Positions 14,952-22,181 of a DNA stretch of 22,181 nt are shown here, one piece after another (the stretch's first letter is position 1; each line of letters opens with the position of its first letter). The stretch covers positions 1-22,181 of the forward strand of contig CAYQMB010000045.1 in assembly GCA_964418565.1 (NCBI GenBank), written 5' to 3'. The DNA comes from JAQIBY01 sp964418565. GTDB taxonomy: Bacteria > Bacteroidota > Bacteroidia > Bacteroidales > ML635J-15. Under the pieces are notes generated by a model. It was not told the origin of the DNA, did not search any database, and saw nothing but the letters and a program-made list of their open reading frames with translations. A program made the translations under genes and the position numbers.

Positions 14952-15503
14952 TTAAACACTGGCTGCTTTACCGGCTTTTCTTCTGATTTCTTCACCGACA
15001 AATTTAATACCTTTTCCTTTGTAAGGTTCAGGTGGTCTGAGTGATCGTATTTTTGACACAACCTGACCGAGCAATTGTTTATCAGCGCTGGTAAGCGTAA
15101 TAATGGAATTGCTTCGTTTTTCGGTTTTGCATTCAACCTTAACCTCTTCGGGCATTTCGAAAAAGATGTGGTGTGAATAACCGAGGGTAAGATCAATTAC
15201 CTGACCATTATTTTCGGCTTTAAAACCAACACCAACCAATTCGAGTTTTGCACTAAACCCTTTTGAAGCACCTTCTACCATATTGCTAATCAAAGACCGG
15301 TACAAACCGTGCATTGCTTTATGCTCAATAGAATCTGATGGTCTTTCAAGCACGATTTGGTTATCTTCCTGCTTAATGATCAGGTCTTTATTTACTTCTT
15401 GTTCTAATTCTCCAACCGGGCCTTTGATGTGGATTGTCTTACCTTTGATTTCCACATTAACGCCATCCGGTATTTGAATTGGTAAAATCCCTATTCTTGA
15501 CAT
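14952..15503 (-). CDS. rplF: Ribosomal protein L6
   Basis: A 183-residue 50S protein near the factor-binding site, built of two repeated alpha/beta domains. It opens MSRIGILPIQIPDGVNVEI. Domain 1 holds IHIKGPVGELEQ and the LYRSLISNMVEGASKGF helix; domain 2 ends in the signature RPPEPYKGKGIKFVGEEIRR. Length and motifs are typical. Confidence 0.97.
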   Translation of the reverse strand: MSRIGILPIQIPDGVNVEIKGKTIHIKGPVGELEQEVNKDLIIKQEDNQIVLERPSDSIEHKAMHGLYRSLISNMVEGASKGFSAKLELVGVGFKAENNGQVIDLTLGYSHHIFFEMPEEVKVECKTEKRSNSIITLTSADKQLLGQVVSKIRSLRPPEPYKGKGIKFVGEEIRRKAGKAASV

Positions 15504-15513
15504 GGTTCAAAAT

Positions 15514-15909
15514 TTAATAAACGTAACACAATACTTCTCCACCCACGTTCAGCTGTTTAGCCTCTTTATCAGACATAACGCCATCAGAGGTTGAAATGAG
15601 TGCAATCCCAAGGCCGTTAAGTACACGTGGAATATCGCTGGTGTCCACATATTTTCTAAGTCCGGGACGACTTGCACGCTCAAGTTTTTTAATAGCTGAG
15701 ACTTTGGTTTTCGGGTGATATTTCAACGCTATTTTAATAACACCCTGCTTGTTATCCTCAACGAATTTATAATTCAGGATGTATCCTTTATCGAAAAGGA
15801 CTTTGGTCATTTCGCGTTTTAAATTTGACCCCGGGATATCCACTACTCTGTGTCGAGCCTGGATTCCGTTTCTTATTCTGGTCAGATAATCTGAGATCGG
15901 ATCTGTCAT
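15514..15909 (-). CDS. rpsH: Ribosomal protein S8
   Basis: A 131-residue 30S assembly protein that binds the central domain of 16S rRNA; in E. coli it also represses the spc operon. It opens MTDPISDYLTRIRNGIQA, and the C-terminal signature ISTSDGVMSDKEAKQLNVGG ends with EVLCYVY. No obvious copy of an S8-binding hairpin was identified around rplE, so the same control cannot be claimed here. Confidence 0.97.
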   Translation of the reverse strand: MTDPISDYLTRIRNGIQARHRVVDIPGSNLKREMTKVLFDKGYILNYKFVEDNKQGVIKIALKYHPKTKVSAIKKLERASRPGLRKYVDTSDIPRVLNGLGIALISTSDGVMSDKEAKQLNVGGEVLCYVY

Positions 15910-15927
15910 AACTACACTATTAAAATA

Positions 15928-16197
15928 TTACCAACTCGCTTTTTTCACACCGGGTATGAGGCCATTAGAAGCCATTTCCCGGAAAACAATACGACTTACA
16001 CCAAACTGGCGCATATATCCTTTCGGTCTGCCTGTAATACTGCATCTGTTATGCAAGCGTACTTTTGAAGAGTTTTTCGGCAATTTATGAAGTTTTTCAT
16101 ATTCGCCGTCTGCTTTCAACTGTTCACGTTTGGCAGCATATTTATCAACCATTTTCTGGCGCTTTCTTTCACGCGCTTTCATGGATTCTTTGGCCAT
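15928..16197 (-). CDS. rpsN: Ribosomal protein S14, zinc-free type
   Basis: An 89-residue 30S head protein. It has the longer N-terminal half (MAKESMKARERKRQKMVDKY) and lacks the CxxC...CxxC zinc site of the short C+ form, keeping a single Cys in NRCSITGRPKGYMRQFG. It is therefore the zinc-independent C- type. The C-terminal SRIVFREMASNGLIPGVKKA SW block is family-typical. It lies 2 nt after rplE. Confidence 0.96.
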   Translation of the reverse strand: MAKESMKARERKRQKMVDKYAAKREQLKADGEYEKLHKLPKNSSKVRLHNRCSITGRPKGYMRQFGVSRIVFREMASNGLIPGVKKASW

Positions 16198-16199
16198 AT

Positions 16200-16757
16200 C
16201 TACTTATTTTTTTTGTTTTTAAAAGGAATACCAAATTCAGTCAGCAGGGCATAAGCTTCTTCGTCAGTCTTTGCAGTTGTAACGAATGTTATGTTCATAC
16301 CCATAATTTTATTGACTTTATCCAGATTTATTTCCGGAAAAATAATTTGCTCATTAATGCCGAGGGTATAATTTCCCCGACCGTCGAATTTAATTCCAAC
16401 ACCTTTAAAGTCTCTGATTCTGGGGAGCGCACTCCGCACCAGGCGTTCAGTAAATTCGTACATACGATGTCTTCTAAGCGTAACTCTAACACCGATGGGC
16501 ATGCCCTGGCGGAGTTTAAAGTTAGAGATATCCCGTTTTGAATATGTAGTAACGGGCTGCTGACCAGTAATCAGTGCAAGTTCTTCCATTGCAGTTGTGA
16601 TGAGTTTTTTATCTGTAATTGCCTCACCAATTCCCTGATTAATTACAATCTTCTCAATTTTGGGGATCTCCATTCTTGAGGTGTACTGAAATTTTTCTTT
16701 CAGTGCAGGGACGATCTGGTCCTCGTATTTTGTTTGAAAATTCGGTTTATAAGCCAT
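16200..16757 (-). CDS. rplE: Ribosomal protein L5
   Basis: A 185-residue 5S rRNA-binding protein at the 50S central protuberance that contacts the P-site tRNA. Visible blocks are EIPKIEKIVINQGIGEA (31-47), the ITGQQPVTTYSKRDISNFKL stretch, RQGMPIGVRVTLRR and NYTLGINEQIIFPEI. It overlaps the rplX stop by one base (TAATG), so translation is probably coupled. It ends in TAG. Confidence 0.97.
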   Translation of the reverse strand: MAYKPNFQTKYEDQIVPALKEKFQYTSRMEIPKIEKIVINQGIGEAITDKKLITTAMEELALITGQQPVTTYSKRDISNFKLRQGMPIGVRVTLRRHRMYEFTERLVRSALPRIRDFKGVGIKFDGRGNYTLGINEQIIFPEINLDKVNKIMGMNITFVTTAKTDEEAYALLTEFGIPFKNKKNK

Positions 16758-17077
16758 TACTTAATTTCCTCCCCTGATTTTTTAGCATAACGAACCAGCT
16801 TATTATCTACAACTTTTCTGCCCACGCGTGTTGGTTTACCGTCTTTTGGATCAATCACCATCAGATTAGAAAGGTGAACCGGAGCTTCCTGTTTAAGAAT
16901 TCCACCTTCGGTATTATTAGCGTTGGGCTTAGTGTGTTTAGATACCACATTGGCACCTTCCACAATAGCTTTGTTTTTTTTGGGGATGACTTCGAGGACT
17001 TTTCCCTGGTATCCTTTAGATTCACCAGCGATGACCATCACTGTATCCCCTTTTTTGATATGTAATTTTTTTGCCAT
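16757..17077 (-). CDS. rplX: Ribosomal protein L24
   Basis: A 106-residue assembly-initiator protein of the 50S subunit. The KOW motif is clear near the N-terminus (KKGDTVMVIAGESKGYQGKV), followed by VEGANVVSKHTKP and EGGILKQEAPVHLSNLMVIDP. The ATG at 17075-17077 (MAKKLHIKKGD) is chosen over a TTG three codons upstream. Its stop overlaps the rplE start by one base. Confidence 0.96.
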   Translation of the reverse strand: MAKKLHIKKGDTVMVIAGESKGYQGKVLEVIPKKNKAIVEGANVVSKHTKPNANNTEGGILKQEAPVHLSNLMVIDPKDGKPTRVGRKVVDNKLVRYAKKSGEEIK

Positions 17078-17088
17078 GACAATCAATT

Positions 17089-17457
17089 TTACAATACTTC
17101 AGAAGCGAGTGAAATAATTCTCATATATTTTTCGTCGCGCAATTCGCGTGCAATGGGGCCAAAGATACGGGTACCTCTGATTTCGCCGGCAGTATTGAGC
17201 AAGACACAAGCATTATCATCAAATCGGATGTAAGAGCCGTCCTGGCGACGCACTTCTTTACTTGTTCTCACAACTACGGCTTTTGAGATTGAACCTTTTT
17301 TAATTTCGCCACCCGGGATAGCGCTTTTCACGCTAACAACAATCTGGTCACCGATGCTTGCATATCTTTTACCGGTTCCACCGAGTACACGTATGCACTG
17401 CACAATTTTGGCACCGCTGTTATCGGCCACGGCCAATTTGGATTCCTGCTGTATCAT
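17089..17457 (-). CDS. rplN: Ribosomal protein L14
   Basis: A 122-residue 50S protein that forms a bridge with the 30S subunit. The highly conserved opening MIQQESKLAVADNSGAKIVQ and the signature region RRQDGSYIRFDDNACVLLN are present, with IFGPIARELRD near the C-terminus. The length is the family standard. It starts 2 nt after rpsQ stops. Confidence 0.98.
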   Translation of the reverse strand: MIQQESKLAVADNSGAKIVQCIRVLGGTGKRYASIGDQIVVSVKSAIPGGEIKKGSISKAVVVRTSKEVRRQDGSYIRFDDNACVLLNTAGEIRGTRIFGPIARELRDEKYMRIISLASEVL

Positions 17458-17459
17458 GC

Positions 17460-17714
17460 TTATTTAACTTTTTCAATAATTTCTACTAATCTCCACTTCT
17501 TATTCTTGCTTATCGGACGTGATTCCATGATACGGACTGTATCGCCGATATCGCATTTATTGTCTTCATCGTGAGCAGTAAACTTGTTGCTCTTATTGAC
17601 GAACTTTCCGTATTTGGGATGTTTTTCTTTCCGCTTGATGTTTACCACAATGGATTTGTCCATTTTGTTGCTGGTAACCACACCTATACGTTCTTTGCGT
17701 AATTTCCGTTCCAT
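17460..17714 (-). CDS. rpsQ: Ribosomal protein S17
   Basis: An 84-residue OB-fold protein of the 30S subunit. It has RKERIGVVTSNKMDKSIVVN at the N-terminus, HPKYGKFVNKSNKFTAHDE in the middle and GDTVRIMESRPISKNKKWRL, the S17 signature. It lies between rpmC (12-nt gap) and rplN (2-nt gap). Confidence 0.97.
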   Translation of the reverse strand: MERKLRKERIGVVTSNKMDKSIVVNIKRKEKHPKYGKFVNKSNKFTAHDEDNKCDIGDTVRIMESRPISKNKKWRLVEIIEKVK

Positions 17715-17726
17715 AGTATTCGTCTT

Positions 17727-17924
17727 TTATTGTTCGCTAAGCTCACGCTTTTTCAGTTCAGTCTTCATCCGCGCAATATCCCTTTTGACATCAGTAATTT
17801 TATTAGGATTCTCAAGAGGTGATACCGCATGATTCATTTTAAGCCTGGTGAGCGTGTTCTTTTCGTCCCCGATTTTCTCAAGGATTTCTTTGGTTGTTAA
17901 TTGTCTTATTTCACTGTTTTTCAT
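17727..17924 (-). CDS. rpmC: Ribosomal protein L29
   Basis: A 65-residue helical-hairpin protein near the exit of the 50S tunnel, close to the signal recognition particle and trigger factor docking site. It opens MKNSEIRQLTTKEILEKI and has the PNKITDVKRDIARMKTEL helix of the family. The sequence is less conserved than its neighbours, as is usual for L29, but context makes the call firm. Confidence 0.95.
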   Translation of the reverse strand: MKNSEIRQLTTKEILEKIGDEKNTLTRLKMNHAVSPLENPNKITDVKRDIARMKTELKKRELSEQ

Positions 17925-17935
17925 TGTACCCTGGT

Positions 17936-18361
17936 TTATTCGTTATAGTCATAATCTCTTCTGACCACGAGTTTGGTTTTCACAGGCATTTTTTGAGCGC
18001 CAAGCCTCAGGGCTTCCTGAGCTTTTTTAAAAGGCACACCATCAATTTCGAACATAATACGACCTGGTGTCACTCTTGCAACAAACATTTCCGGATCACC
18101 TTTACCTTTACCCATACGAACTTCTGCAGGTTTTTTGGTAATGGGTTTATCGGGAAATATCCGGACCCACAGTTTACCCTGACGCTGCATCTCACGCGTA
18201 ATGGCAATCCTGGCTGCCTCAATTTGACGACCATCGATCCAGCTGGTTTCGAGGGTTTTAAGGGCAAAACTTCCAAAGGCAATCTCAGCACCGCGGTGAG
18301 CGTTTCCTTTCATTTTGCCTTTCTGATGCCTTCTGTATTTTGTTTTTTTGGGTTGTAACAT
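17936..18361 (-). CDS. rplP: Ribosomal protein L16
   Basis: A 141-residue 50S protein next to the peptidyl transferase centre and A-site tRNA. It opens MLQPKKTKYRRHQKGKMKG and contains RQIEAARIAITREMQRQGK, the WVRIFPDKPITKKP stretch and VRMGKGKGDPE. R82 in VRMGKGKG matches the E. coli residue R81 that is hydroxylated by RoxA/YcfD; whether that happens here is unknown. Unusually for this window, a good Shine-Dalgarno precedes the start. Confidence 0.97.
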   Translation of the reverse strand: MLQPKKTKYRRHQKGKMKGNAHRGAEIAFGSFALKTLETSWIDGRQIEAARIAITREMQRQGKLWVRIFPDKPITKKPAEVRMGKGKGDPEMFVARVTPGRIMFEIDGVPFKKAQEALRLGAQKMPVKTKLVVRRDYDYNE

Positions 18362-18369
18362 GATTACCG

Positions 18370-18375
18370 CTCCTT
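18370..18375 (-). promoter_or_regulatory. Shine-Dalgarno sequence of rplP
   Basis: AAGGAG, 8 nt before the rplP ATG, overlaps the rpsC TAA stop. It is one of only two strong Shine-Dalgarno matches seen among the start sites of the ribosomal cluster. Confidence 0.6.
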
Positions 18376-19084
18376 ATTTTCTTCTTTTTTTGTTAAACCG
18401 TTTCTTGCCACTCTGTCCACCTTTTTTACTCATTCCGATATTGGGTGAGAGATCAGGTTTTCCATAAATTTCCCCACGGCAGATCCATGTTTTCACACCA
18501 ATCATACCGGTTTTAGTCAGGGCTTCAGCAAGCGCATAATCGATATCAGCACGGAAAGTATGCAATGGGATTCTGCCTTCCTTATAGGTTTCCGAACGAG
18601 CCATCTCTGCACCATTAAGGCGACCACCAACGAGAATCTTAATTCCTTCAGCCCCCATGCGCATAGTAGAAGCGATGGACATCTTTACAGCCCTTCTGTA
18701 TGCAATTTTACCTTCAATCTGACGCGCTATATTGGCACCCACAAGTTTTGCATTCAGTTCGGGTCGTTTGATTTCGTAAATGTTTACTTGGATTTCTTTG
18801 GAAGTGATTTTCTTGAGCTCTTCTTTAAGCTTATCAACTTCCTGACCGCCGCGACCAATAATAATACCTGGCCTTGCAGTATGAATCGTAATGGTCACCA
18901 TTTTTACGGAACGCTCAATGACAACCTTAGCAACGCTTGCTTTAGCGAGACGTACATTCAGGTATTCGCGGATTTTATGATCTTCGAGAATTTTCTCACC
19001 ATAATTTTTACCGCCATACCAGTTGGAGTCCCATCCTTTGATGATACCAAGCCTGTTGCTTATTGGATTAACCTTCTGTCCCAT
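18374..19084 (-). CDS. rpsC: Ribosomal protein S3
   Basis: A 236-residue 30S protein at the mRNA entry channel. It opens MGQKVNPISNRLGIIKGWDS. The type II KH domain holds the GRGG loop (77-80) in GIIIGRGGQEVDKL. The C-terminal domain has GRLNGAEMARSETYKEGRIP and the HTFRADIDYALAEALTKTG block, and a basic tail (GGQSGKKRFNKKRRK) closes the protein. All is typical. Confidence 0.97.
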   Translation of the reverse strand: MGQKVNPISNRLGIIKGWDSNWYGGKNYGEKILEDHKIREYLNVRLAKASVAKVVIERSVKMVTITIHTARPGIIIGRGGQEVDKLKEELKKITSKEIQVNIYEIKRPELNAKLVGANIARQIEGKIAYRRAVKMSIASTMRMGAEGIKILVGGRLNGAEMARSETYKEGRIPLHTFRADIDYALAEALTKTGMIGVKTWICRGEIYGKPDLSPNIGMSKKGGQSGKKRFNKKRRK

Positions 19085-19095
19085 TGAATATCGAT

Positions 19096-19545
19096 TTAAT
19101 TTTCAGATTCTTCTTGTACTTCTACTGATTCTTTTTCCTCACTAAGCATACTGCTGGCACTAGCCACAGTAAGCGTAACGTGATTGGAGCGCTTTCTGAT
19201 GCGGTAAGCTCTGCCTTGAGGAGCCGGCTGAATGCGTTTAAGCATTCTGGCTGAATCCACCATGACTTCACTTACGATCAGATTGGCATCTTCCATTCTT
19301 ACGCCTTCATTCTTTGCCTGCCAGTTTGCGATAGCTGACATCAGAAGTTTTTCAACCCGGCGGGAAGCCTCTTTGGAAGAAAATTTAAGAATATCCAAAG
19401 CTTCATCCACACCTTTACCTCTGATCAAATCGGCCATCAATCTCATTTTTCTAGGAGATGTCGGGCAGTTCTTCAGAACAGCGTAACTTTTATTTTTTTT
19501 GGCCTCTTTACGTTTTTCGGCCGCTAATCTTTTCCGTGCACCCAT
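19096..19545 (-). CDS. rplV: Ribosomal protein L22 with N- and C-terminal extensions
   Basis: A 149-residue 50S protein whose beta-hairpin lines the peptide exit tunnel. The core (about 20-130) has CPTSPRKMRLMADLIRGKGV, the KLLMSAIANWQAKNEG helix and the hairpin region MLKRIQPAPQGRAYRIRKRS that ends the family signature. A basic 19-residue N-terminal arm and an acidic 19-residue tail (SEEKESVEVQEESEN at the end) make it longer than the 110-residue E. coli protein. Extended L22 proteins are, to my knowledge, common in this phylum. Confidence 0.96.
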   Translation of the reverse strand: MGARKRLAAEKRKEAKKNKSYAVLKNCPTSPRKMRLMADLIRGKGVDEALDILKFSSKEASRRVEKLLMSAIANWQAKNEGVRMEDANLIVSEVMVDSARMLKRIQPAPQGRAYRIRKRSNHVTLTVASASSMLSEEKESVEVQEESEN

Positions 19546-19565
19546 AATTATTACTGTTTTTCAGA

Positions 19566-19826
19566 TTATTTTCCGCCATGACCTCTAAAGGTCCTGGTGG
19601 GAGCAAACTCTCCCAGTTTATGTCCAACCATATTTTCAGTTATGTAGACAGGGACAAACTTATTACCATTATGAACAGCAATTGTTAATCCCACAAATTC
19701 AGGAGAAATTATTGACGCGCGCGCCCAGGTTTTAATCACCTGCTTTTTCTTGGCGTCCTGCATTACAAGCACTTTTTTCTCCAAACTGGGGTCAATAAAT
19801 GGACCTTTTTTTAATGATCTGCTCAT
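19566..19826 (-). CDS. rpsS: Ribosomal protein S19
   Basis: An 86-residue 30S head protein. It opens MSRSLKKGPFIDPSLEKKV, contains IKTWARASIISPEFVGLTIA and the signature HNGNKFVPVYITENMVGHKL, and ends GEFAPTRTFRGHGGK. It is a few residues shorter at the C-terminus than E. coli S19 but complete. Confidence 0.97.
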   Translation of the reverse strand: MSRSLKKGPFIDPSLEKKVLVMQDAKKKQVIKTWARASIISPEFVGLTIAVHNGNKFVPVYITENMVGHKLGEFAPTRTFRGHGGK

Positions 19827-19836
19827 ATCTCAACAA

Positions 19837-20664
<828 letters not shown>

Positions 20665-20673
20665 AACTCCAGA

Positions 20674-20973
20674 TTAAATGTTGCTGTAAAAATCAATTGT
20701 ATCATTATCATTCAATGTCACAATGGCTTTTTTGTAAGCATTTGTACGACCACTAACCACACCTGTTTTGGTGTAGCGGGTTTTAAACTTACCATCATAT
20801 TTCATTGTGTTCACAGACCTGACATGCACGTCGTATAGCTCTTCTACTGCCTTTTTGATCTGTACTTTATCAGCCTTGACATTGACAATAAAGCCATAAC
20901 GGTTCAGGGATTCGCCCTGCTCCGTCATTTTTTCTGTCACTATTGGTTTCATTAAAATATCCATGTCGCTCAT
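20674..20973 (-). CDS. rplW: Ribosomal protein L23
   Basis: A 99-residue 50S protein at the tunnel exit, the docking site for trigger factor in other bacteria. It has MKPIVTEKMTEQGESLNRYG near the N-terminus, NVKADKVQIKKAVEELYDVH in the middle and VRSVNTMKYDGK. The start at 20973 gives MSDMDILMKP; the ATG three codons later is an alternative. The gap to rplD is 3 nt. Confidence 0.95.
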   Translation of the reverse strand: MSDMDILMKPIVTEKMTEQGESLNRYGFIVNVKADKVQIKKAVEELYDVHVRSVNTMKYDGKFKTRYTKTGVVSGRTNAYKKAIVTLNDNDTIDFYSNI

Positions 20974-20976
20974 TTT

Positions 20977-21603
20977 TTATGCCAGGGTTTTATCCAAAAC
21001 CTTAATTGAATCTTCTTCAAACATCAAAATTGATGCGCCTACAATATCATAAGTACTTAAATTCAAAACACTTACGACATCCACACCCGGCAAATTTCGA
21101 GATGACAAATATACATTTTTATTTTGTTCATTCACAACGATTAGCAATTTTTTATCAGAAATTTTAAAATTTTCCTGAATTTCTGCTATTCTCCGGGTTT
21201 TAATCTCATCGACGCCAAAATTATCAACAACGAAGAGCTGCTTGTCTTTAGCTTTATAGCTTAGAGCAGATTTACGAGCGAGCCGTTTGGTCTTTTTATT
21301 GACCTTTTCGTTGTAACTTTTCGGACGCGGGCCAAAGACACGGCCTCCACCTCTGAAAATCGGGTTTTTGATATCACCAAACCTGGCGGTACCGGTTCCT
21401 TTTTGCCGTTTGATTTTTTTACGGCTTCCGGCAATGTCACTACGTTCTTTTGCTTTATGTGTCCCTTGCCTTTTGTTGGCCAGATATTGTTTACAGTCAA
21501 GATAGACTGCATGGTCATTTGGTTCAATAGCGAATACTGAATCGTTAAGATCAAGGGTTTTGTCGGTTTCCTGGCCTTTGTTGTTATATACTTTTAGTTT
21601 CAT
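20977..21603 (-). CDS. rplD: Ribosomal protein L4
   Basis: A 208-residue 50S protein; its long loop reaches the tunnel constriction. The loop (about 45-97) is visible: RQGTHKAKERSDIAGSRKK, then RQKGTGTARFGDIKNP and IFRGGGRVFGPRPKSY. The C-terminal Rossmann-like domain ends with the STYDIVGASILMFEEDSIKV block. In E. coli L4 represses the S10 operon, but the leader where that would act lies outside this window. Its ATG overlaps the rplC stop by one base (TAATG). Confidence 0.97.
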   Translation of the reverse strand: MKLKVYNNKGQETDKTLDLNDSVFAIEPNDHAVYLDCKQYLANKRQGTHKAKERSDIAGSRKKIKRQKGTGTARFGDIKNPIFRGGGRVFGPRPKSYNEKVNKKTKRLARKSALSYKAKDKQLFVVDNFGVDEIKTRRIAEIQENFKISDKKLLIVVNEQNKNVYLSSRNLPGVDVVSVLNLSTYDIVGASILMFEEDSIKVLDKTLA

Positions 21604-22181
21604 TATTTCTCAATTATTAAGTATGAACCTTTAGCACCTGGTACTGAACCTTTCACTAACAATAAATTGCTCTCGGGGATTTTTTTCAGCACTTTGAGGC
21701 TGATCATTTTCACCTTTTGTCCTCCGGTACGTCCTGCCATTCGCATTCCTTTAAAAACACGTGAGGGGTCTGAGGAGGCTCCAAGTGAACCCGGAGCTCT
21801 GTCTCGATCGTGCTGACCATGGGTTGCATCGTTTACACCTCTGAAACCGTGACGTTTCATGACACCCTGGAAACCTTTTCCCTTGGCATCACCACTAACA
21901 TCGCACCATTCGCCTTCGATAAAAATATCCACGGTAATTTCCTCCCCGTGTTTGACATCTTTACCATAGTCGCGAAATTCAACCACTTTACGTTTAGGCG
22001 TTGTTTTGGCCTTTTTAAAGTGATTTTTCATTGCGTTGCTTGTGCGTTTCTCTTTCTTTTCATCGAAAGAAAGCTGAACAGCGTTGTAGCCGTCCGTTTT
22101 TTCGGTTTTAACCTGTGTAACAACACAAGGACCAGCTTCAATGACAGTGCATGGGATATTTTTCCCCTCGGCACTGAATAC
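21603..22181 (-). CDS. rplC: Ribosomal protein L3, N-terminus cut by window edge
   Basis: 192 residues of an early-assembly 50S protein; about 14 N-terminal residues lie beyond the right edge. The visible start VFSAEGKNIPCTVIEAGPCV is the family's second beta-strand region, so the internal ATG at 22029-22031 is not the true start. Further blocks are GKGFQGVMKRHGFRGVNDAT, the APGSLGASSDPSRVFKGMRM stretch reaching toward the peptidyl transferase centre, and NLLLVKGSVPGAKGSYLIIE. By alignment the site of the E. coli PrmB-methylated Gln150 is Ser here, so that modification is not expected. It is the most upstream gene visible in the supercluster. Confidence 0.97.
   Translation of the reverse strand, partial: VFSAEGKNIPCTVIEAGPCVVTQVKTEKTDGYNAVQLSFDEKKEKRTSNAMKNHFKKAKTTPKRKVVEFRDYGKDVKHGEEITVDIFIEGEWCDVSGDAKGKGFQGVMKRHGFRGVNDATHGQHDRDRAPGSLGASSDPSRVFKGMRMAGRTGGQKVKMISLKVLKKIPESNLLLVKGSVPGAKGSYLIIEK

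Noticed and set aside
22029..22031. Internal ATG as the start of rplC
   Set aside because: The frame continues upstream to the window edge with clear L3 sequence, so the gene is truncated by the window, not short.

Overview
The window is an ordinary chromosomal housekeeping segment from a member of the Bacteroidota/Balneolota/Rhodothermota (FCB) group. Four things suggest this. The gene order secY-map-infA-rpmJ-rpsM-rpsK-rpsD-rpoA-rplQ has no adk between secY and map. Almost no start codon has a Shine-Dalgarno sequence; A/T-rich leaders are the rule. Some intergenic regions carry TAnnTTTG-like -7 boxes. Ribosomal protein L2 has the DHPMGGGEGR variant. The exact order is an inference; a Balneola-like lineage is only a guess. 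Base composition looks moderate to AT-leaning throughout, with no sign of a mobile element, CRISPR array, rRNA or tRNA.

Layout. (1) Positions 1-2742, minus strand: an ABC-2 type exporter (ATPase, then permease 12 nt later), then 4 nt later a Ppx/GppA-type phosphatase that runs off the left edge. (2) 3020-6303: four small transcription units. These are a branched-chain aminotransferase (plus, with its own terminator), a small predicted lipoprotein (plus), a secreted YfaP/DUF2135-like protein (minus, tail to tail with the lipoprotein) and a YkgJ-type cysteine-cluster protein (plus). A bidirectional terminator follows. (3) 6356-7639, minus: enolase. (4) 7736-22181, minus: the merged S10-spc-alpha ribosomal supercluster, from rplC (cut by the right edge) to rplQ. 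It is 29 tightly packed genes, ends at a strong hairpin terminator, and includes secY, map, infA and rpoA.

The supercluster supplies both ribosomal subunits, the core RNA polymerase alpha subunit, the Sec translocon channel, N-terminal Met removal and initiation factor IF-1. Spacings are mostly 2-20 nt with two 1-nt overlaps, so it probably runs as one or a few long transcripts started outside the window. Three genes were corrected or added by direct reading: rplC continues to the right edge, rpmJ (38 codons) lies between infA and rpsM, and infA is present at full length but interrupted.

The standout observation is infA. The 72-codon gene is intact and highly conserved except that codon 38, an almost invariant glycine, reads TGA. 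TGA is used as a normal stop by at least two other genes here and no other recognised gene has an in-frame TGA, so general recoding is unlikely. The options are a base error, a real nonsense mutation covered by another infA copy or a suppressor tRNA, or local readthrough or reinitiation. I found no novel multi-gene system otherwise.
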